DNA of 64,000 nucleotides, from assembly GCF_008369935.1 (NCBI RefSeq), contig NZ_VTUZ01000026.1, positions 62,001 to 126,000 of the forward strand. The letters are read 5' to 3'. The translations under genes were made by a program, and so were the position numbers. The stretch comes from Paraburkholderia panacisoli (lineage in GTDB: Bacteria > Pseudomonadota > Gammaproteobacteria > Burkholderiales > Burkholderiaceae). Under the pieces are notes generated by a model that was not told the origin of the DNA, ran no database searches, and was given only the letters and a program-made list of their open reading frames with translations. Positions 60,182-64,000 of this stretch are shown in pieces; position 1 is the first letter of the stretch; every line of letters begins with the position of its first letter.

Positions 60182-60754
60182 GTGAATCAAGCTTTTCTCA
60201 TTTCGACCGGAGCGGTCGCGCTCGCCGAAATCGGCGACAAGACGCAACTCCTCTCGCTCGTCCTCGCCGCCCGCTATCGCAAGCCTGTGCCGATCATCCT
60301 CGGCGTACTGACCGCCACGCTCGTCAATCATGCCTGCGCGGGCGCACTCGGCGCGTGGCTCGGCTCGCTGCTCACGCCGACCATCATGCGCTGGGCGCTG
60401 GCGGCGTCGTTCATCGCGATGGGTTTGTGGATTCTCGTGCCGGACAAGCTCGACGACGAGGAAGCCAACACCAGCCGCACGCATTTCGGCGTGTTCGGCG
60501 CGACCGTGGTGACGTTCTTCCTTGCGGAAATGGGCGACAAGACGCAGATCGCGACGGTGGCGCTCGCCGCGCGCTTTCACGATTTCTTCGGCGTGGTGGC
60601 GGGCACCACGCTCGGCATGATGATCGCGAACGTGCCGGCGATCCTGCTCGGCGACCGCTTCGCCCACCGGCTGCCGACCAAACTCGTGCACGGCATCGCC
60701 GCGGTGATGTTCGTGGTGCTGGGGACGATGGCGTTGTTTGGGATTGGGGTTTAA
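60182..60754 (+). CDS. TMEM165/GDT1-family (UPF0016) manganese exporter
   Basis: A 190-residue membrane protein with two copies of the family's cation site, EIGDKTQLLSLVLAARY and EMGDKTQIATVALAARF, each within a TM segment, about six TM segments in all. It exports excess Mn2+ in bacteria. Start GTG 60182; the riboswitch leader ends about 80 bases earlier. A terminator follows at 60815. Confidence 0.93.
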   Translation: MNQAFLISTGAVALAEIGDKTQLLSLVLAARYRKPVPIILGVLTATLVNHACAGALGAWLGSLLTPTIMRWALAASFIAMGLWILVPDKLDDEEANTSRTHFGVFGATVVTFFLAEMGDKTQIATVALAARFHDFFGVVAGTTLGMMIANVPAILLGDRFAHRLPTKLVHGIAAVMFVVLGTMALFGIGV

Positions 60755-60814
60755 GCGACGTCCCGGTTGCGTGCTGCCCGTCGCCGCGTTTCGCGCAAGT
60801 CAAAAAGTGAAAAC

Positions 60815-60848
60815 GGCCCGGCAGGTCATTCCTGCCGGGCCGGTTTTT
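60815..60848. terminator. Rho-independent terminator
   Basis: An 11-bp stem, GGCCCGGCAGG and CCTGCCGGGCC, with a 5-base loop, then GG and five T residues. Ends the Mn2+ exporter transcript and faces the convergent DUF4136 gene. Confidence 0.88.
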
Positions 60849-60892
60849 ACCAAGCTGTAACGCTTGACGCGCGCACCGTTCGGCGCATCGCC

Positions 60893-61600
60893 CTACTCCG
60901 CGACTTTCGCCCCCGACGCCGCAGCCGGAGCCGCGGCCGGCACAGCCCCGGCCGCGGCCATCTCGTTGGCCGCGCTGCCATTCTTGTCGAGCGGAAGCTT
61001 CACCGTGTGCACGACGCCGTTGCCGAGCGGGAAATCGGCCAGCGCGCTGCGCGCCAGATACGGCATCGCCCGGACCAGCGACGACTCTTCGCCCGAGTTG
61101 CGCGCCGTCACGTTATAGACCTCCTTGCCCGTCGCGCGCTCGGTGATCCGCACGCCCAGCAGATGCGTGAAAATCGGATAGGTCTGGTTCACATACGCGC
61201 TCTGATACGGCCCCCAAGGCCCCCACGGTCCCCATGGATCGAACGGCCGGCCCCAGTAAGGCCCGGGCCACGGGTTGTAGTACACCGGTTGCGCGACGGT
61301 CACCATGTCGGAGCGAATCCCATACGAGAGCCCGACCAGATAGTGCGCCTGCGCGCTGTCGACCTCGCGGAACGCATGCACCGCGAGTTCGACAGCGACG
61401 ATGCGCTCGTACGTGGAGAGTTCGAGATTGTTCTGCTGACCCGGCGGCCGCGTGAACGCAAAGGTGCGGGCGGCGTCGTTGCTGGTCCAGTCGGAGAACG
61501 CCGTGACCTGCGTGGTCACGTAGGTGGTGCAGCCGGACAGGAGCACCGTCAGCGCCGCCAGCAACAGCGCGGCGCGACGGGTCCATGGGTGGATGTTCAT
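60893..61600 (-). CDS. DUF4136 family lipoprotein
   Basis: A 235-residue lipoprotein. The signal ends in the lipobox LLSGC (about residues 20-24), so it is anchored to a membrane, probably the outer one. The DUF4136 domain includes TAFSDWTSNDAARTFAF, ISTYERIVAVELAVHAFREVDSAQAHYLV-like sequence and a Trp/Pro/Gly-rich insert (WGPWGPWGPYQ). The last ~30 residues are Ala-rich. Function unknown. Confidence 0.85.
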   Translation of the reverse strand: MNIHPWTRRAALLLAALTVLLSGCTTYVTTQVTAFSDWTSNDAARTFAFTRPPGQQNNLELSTYERIVAVELAVHAFREVDSAQAHYLVGLSYGIRSDMVTVAQPVYYNPWPGPYWGRPFDPWGPWGPWGPYQSAYVNQTYPIFTHLLGVRITERATGKEVYNVTARNSGEESSLVRAMPYLARSALADFPLGNGVVHTVKLPLDKNGSAANEMAAAGAVPAAAPAAASGAKVAE

Positions 61601-61835
61601 GGTCTGCCTCGTGATGCCTCAGGGTTGCCCGTTATCGTCAGTCATGACCGGGTTCGTCTGCCGCGCGGCCTGTTGTCGCCTGTTGCTGCGCGGGCGCCCG
61701 ATAATACGCTGACCTGGCGCGCCGGTAAAAAGTTCGCTCCGCACGATTGCCCGAGGCTTTGTACAATGGCTCGTCAAGCCCGGCTCGCGTGCCCTTGCGC
61801 GCCTGACCGCTCGAGTACCATCACCACAGAACGCC

Positions 61836-64000
61836 ATGGCCGATACCGCAACGCCCAATGTGATCCGCCGCGCCGATTACGCGCCGCCCGCCTTCCTGAT
61901 CGACACCGTCGCGCTGGAGTTCGATCTGGTCCCCGAACGCACGGTCGTCAGGAATACGATGCGTGTGCGCCGCAACCCGGACGCGTCGCGCGCCGCGCAT
62001 CTGGAACTGATGGGCGAACAGCTGGAGTTCGTCGGTGCGGAGATCGACGGCCAGCCGTTCGCCAACGCGCATGCGCATGAACACGGCCTGCTGCTCGACA
62101 ACGTGCCGGACAACTTCGAGCTGACGCTCACGAGCCTTTGCAATCCGGCCGCGAACACCACGCTGTCGGGCCTCTACGTATCGGGCGGCAACTTCTTTAC
62201 GCAGTGCGAGGCCGAGGGCTTTCGCGGCATCACCTACTTCCTCGACCGCCCGGACGTGATGGCGACCTACACGGTCACGTTGCGCGCGAGCAAGGCCGAC
62301 TATCCGGTGCTGCTGTCGAACGGCAATCTGCTCGAAGAAGGCGATTTGCCGGACGGCCGCCATTTCGCGCGCTGGGAAGATCCGTTCAGGAAGCCGAGCT
62401 ATCTGTTCGCGCTGGTCGCGGGCAAGCTGGTGGCGCTCGAAGAGCGCGTGAAGACCGGCTCGGGCAAGGAAAAGCTGCTGCAGGTGTGGGTCGAACCGCA
62501 CGATCTCGACAAGACCCGTCACGCGATGGACTCGCTGATCCATTCGATCCGCTGGGACGAACAACGCTTTGGGCTCGAACTCGATCTGGACCGTTTCATG
62601 ATCGTCGCGGTGAGCGACTTCAACATGGGCGCGATGGAGAACAAGGGGCTGAACATTTTCAACACGAAGTACGTGCTGGCGAACCCGGAAACGGCGACCG
62701 ACACCGACTTCGCGAACATCGAGGCGGTGGTCGGCCACGAGTACTTCCATAACTGGACCGGCAACCGCGTGACCTGCCGCGACTGGTTCCAGTTGAGCCT
62801 GAAGGAAGGCCTGACGGTGTTCCGCGACCAGGAGTTCTCCGCGGACATGGCGGCCGGCCAGACCAGCAGCAGCGACGAAGCCGCGCGCGCGACCAAGCGC
62901 ATCGAGGACGTGCGCGTGCTGCGTCAGATGCAGTTCGCCGAAGACGCGGGTCCGATGGCGCATCCAGTACGTCCGGAGAGCTACGTCGAGATCAACAACT
63001 TCTACACGATGACGGTCTACGAAAAAGGCTCGGAAGTCGTGCGGATGTATCAGACGCTGTTCGGCCGCGACGGATTCCGCAAGGGCATGGACCTGTACTT
63101 CAAGCGCCATGACGGCCAGGCCGTGACCTGCGACGATTTCCGTTACGCGCTCGCCGACGCGAACGGCCGCGATCTCGCGCAGTTCGAGCGCTGGTACAGC
63201 CAGGCCGGTACCCCAAGGGTATCCGTGCGCACCCGTTACGACGCCGCGCAGCAGCGCTACAGCGTGACGCTCAGGCAAGGTTACGGCGACGCCGTGCCGG
63301 CCGCGCGCGACACACAGAAGGGAGCGCTGCTGATTCCGTTCGCGATCGGCCTGATCGGCAACGACGGCAAGGATCTGCCGCTTCAGCTGGAAGGCGAAGC
63401 CAGAGCTTCGGCCTCCACCACGCGCGTGCTCGAATTCACGCAGACCGAACAGACCTTCACGTTCGTGAACGTCGCACAGGAGCCGCTGCCGTCGCTGCTG
63501 CGCAATTTCTCCGCGCCGGTGATCGTCGAGTACGACTACTCGGCGGACCAGCTGGCATTCCTGCTCGCGCATGACAGCGATCCCTTCAACCGCTGGGAAG
63601 CCGGCCAGCGGCTCGCCACGCGCGAACTGATGACGCTGGCCGAAGGTGCCGCCACAAACGTTCCGCTGCAACTCGACGACTCGGTGGTCGCCGCCTTCGC
63701 GCGCGTGCTCGCCGACGAAACGCTGTCGCCGTCGTTCCGCGAACTCGCGCTGATGCTGCCGTCCGAAGCGTACCTGGCCGAGCAGATGGCCGAATCGAAT
63801 CCGGCGGCCGTGCATGCCGCCCGGCAGTTCGTGCGCAAACGCCTAGCCACGGCGCTGAAGGACGAGTGGCTCAAGGTGTACGAGCGGCATCGCACACCCG
63901 GTGAGTACGAAACGACACCCGAGGCAGCCGGCCATCGCGCGCTGAAGAATCTCGCGCTGTCTTATCTTGCAGAACTTGACGATCCGGCTGAAGCCGTGCG
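61836..64000 (+). CDS. pepN: Aminopeptidase N (partial, 3' end beyond window)
   Basis: The first 721 codons of a roughly 900-residue M1 zinc aminopeptidase. The substrate-binding GAMEN motif is NMGAMENKGLNIFN. The zinc site is VGHEYFHNWTGNRVTC with the distal Glu in LKEGLTVFRDQEFS. It removes N-terminal residues from peptides in the cytoplasm. ATG 61836; the reading frame stays open to the window edge. Confidence 0.95.
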   Translation, partial: MADTATPNVIRRADYAPPAFLIDTVALEFDLVPERTVVRNTMRVRRNPDASRAAHLELMGEQLEFVGAEIDGQPFANAHAHEHGLLLDNVPDNFELTLTSLCNPAANTTLSGLYVSGGNFFTQCEAEGFRGITYFLDRPDVMATYTVTLRASKADYPVLLSNGNLLEEGDLPDGRHFARWEDPFRKPSYLFALVAGKLVALEERVKTGSGKEKLLQVWVEPHDLDKTRHAMDSLIHSIRWDEQRFGLELDLDRFMIVAVSDFNMGAMENKGLNIFNTKYVLANPETATDTDFANIEAVVGHEYFHNWTGNRVTCRDWFQLSLKEGLTVFRDQEFSADMAAGQTSSSDEAARATKRIEDVRVLRQMQFAEDAGPMAHPVRPESYVEINNFYTMTVYEKGSEVVRMYQTLFGRDGFRKGMDLYFKRHDGQAVTCDDFRYALADANGRDLAQFERWYSQAGTPRVSVRTRYDAAQQRYSVTLRQGYGDAVPAARDTQKGALLIPFAIGLIGNDGKDLPLQLEGEARASASTTRVLEFTQTEQTFTFVNVAQEPLPSLLRNFSAPVIVEYDYSADQLAFLLAHDSDPFNRWEAGQRLATRELMTLAEGAATNVPLQLDDSVVAAFARVLADETLSPSFRELALMLPSEAYLAEQMAESNPAAVHAARQFVRKRLATALKDEWLKVYERHRTPGEYETTPEAAGHRALKNLALSYLAELDDPAEAV

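Overview
The window looks like a chromosomal segment of a Burkholderiaceae betaproteobacterium, most like Paraburkholderia or a close relative. Base composition is uniformly GC-rich with strong GC3. The gene content fits that group: an NAD-linked fdsGBAD formate dehydrogenase, DUF2968 and DUF2848 proteins, an aryl-polyene cluster with an ammonia-lyase, and long TPR proteins. I saw no rRNA, tRNA, insertion sequence or CRISPR array. The assignment is inferred from gene content, not from a search.

Layout. (1) 69-6091, minus strand: a compact operon that reads, in transcription order, as a 39-residue Gly-Gly leader peptide, an intergenic hairpin, an LpxL-like (LPLAT-fold) acyltransferase homologue, an HlyD adaptor, an ABC exporter with an intact C39 leader peptidase, and a TolC-type outer membrane channel. 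This is a complete route for making, trimming and exporting a small peptide, and I do not recognise it as a described system. An AT-rich upstream region (6092-6692) follows. (2) 6693-14061: two small secreted proteins, a ModE-like regulator fused to a substrate-binding domain, and the divergent fdsGBAD operon. (3) 14168-28313: housekeeping and accessory genes: flavin monooxygenase, ArsR regulator plus His-rich zinc CDF exporter with a clear operator, TPR/glycosyltransferase-like protein, organic-acid MFS carrier, GNAT, lineage-restricted hypotheticals, a class I glutamine-amidotransferase-like hydrolase with a long disordered N-terminus, and a CPA2 antiporter. (4) 28457-33505: a small catabolic group (DUF2848, MFS, GntR, amidase), then dsbB. 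(5) 33889-41678: a purine-degradation block (xdhABC, adenine/adenosine deaminase, guanine deaminase) that should funnel adenine and guanine to xanthine and urate. (6) 41780-59360, minus strand: a 17-gene aryl polyene (APE)-type pigment cluster. It has ketosynthases, chain-length factor, ACPs, ketoreductase, dehydratases, AMP-ligase, ammonia-lyase, thioesterase, two acyltransferases, a LolA-like carrier and an MMPL exporter, and it ends in a flavoprotein with halogenase-like residues. Most genes overlap by 1-26 bases. (7) 59948-64000: a yybP-ykoY manganese riboswitch controlling a TMEM165/UPF0016 manganese exporter, a DUF4136 lipoprotein, and the start of pepN, which runs off the window.

The most interesting locus is the first operon. 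Leader-peptide cleavage and export are well supported. Acylation of the peptide is a hypothesis based only on the adjacent acyltransferase homologue, which also lacks the usual acidic residue of its catalytic dyad.
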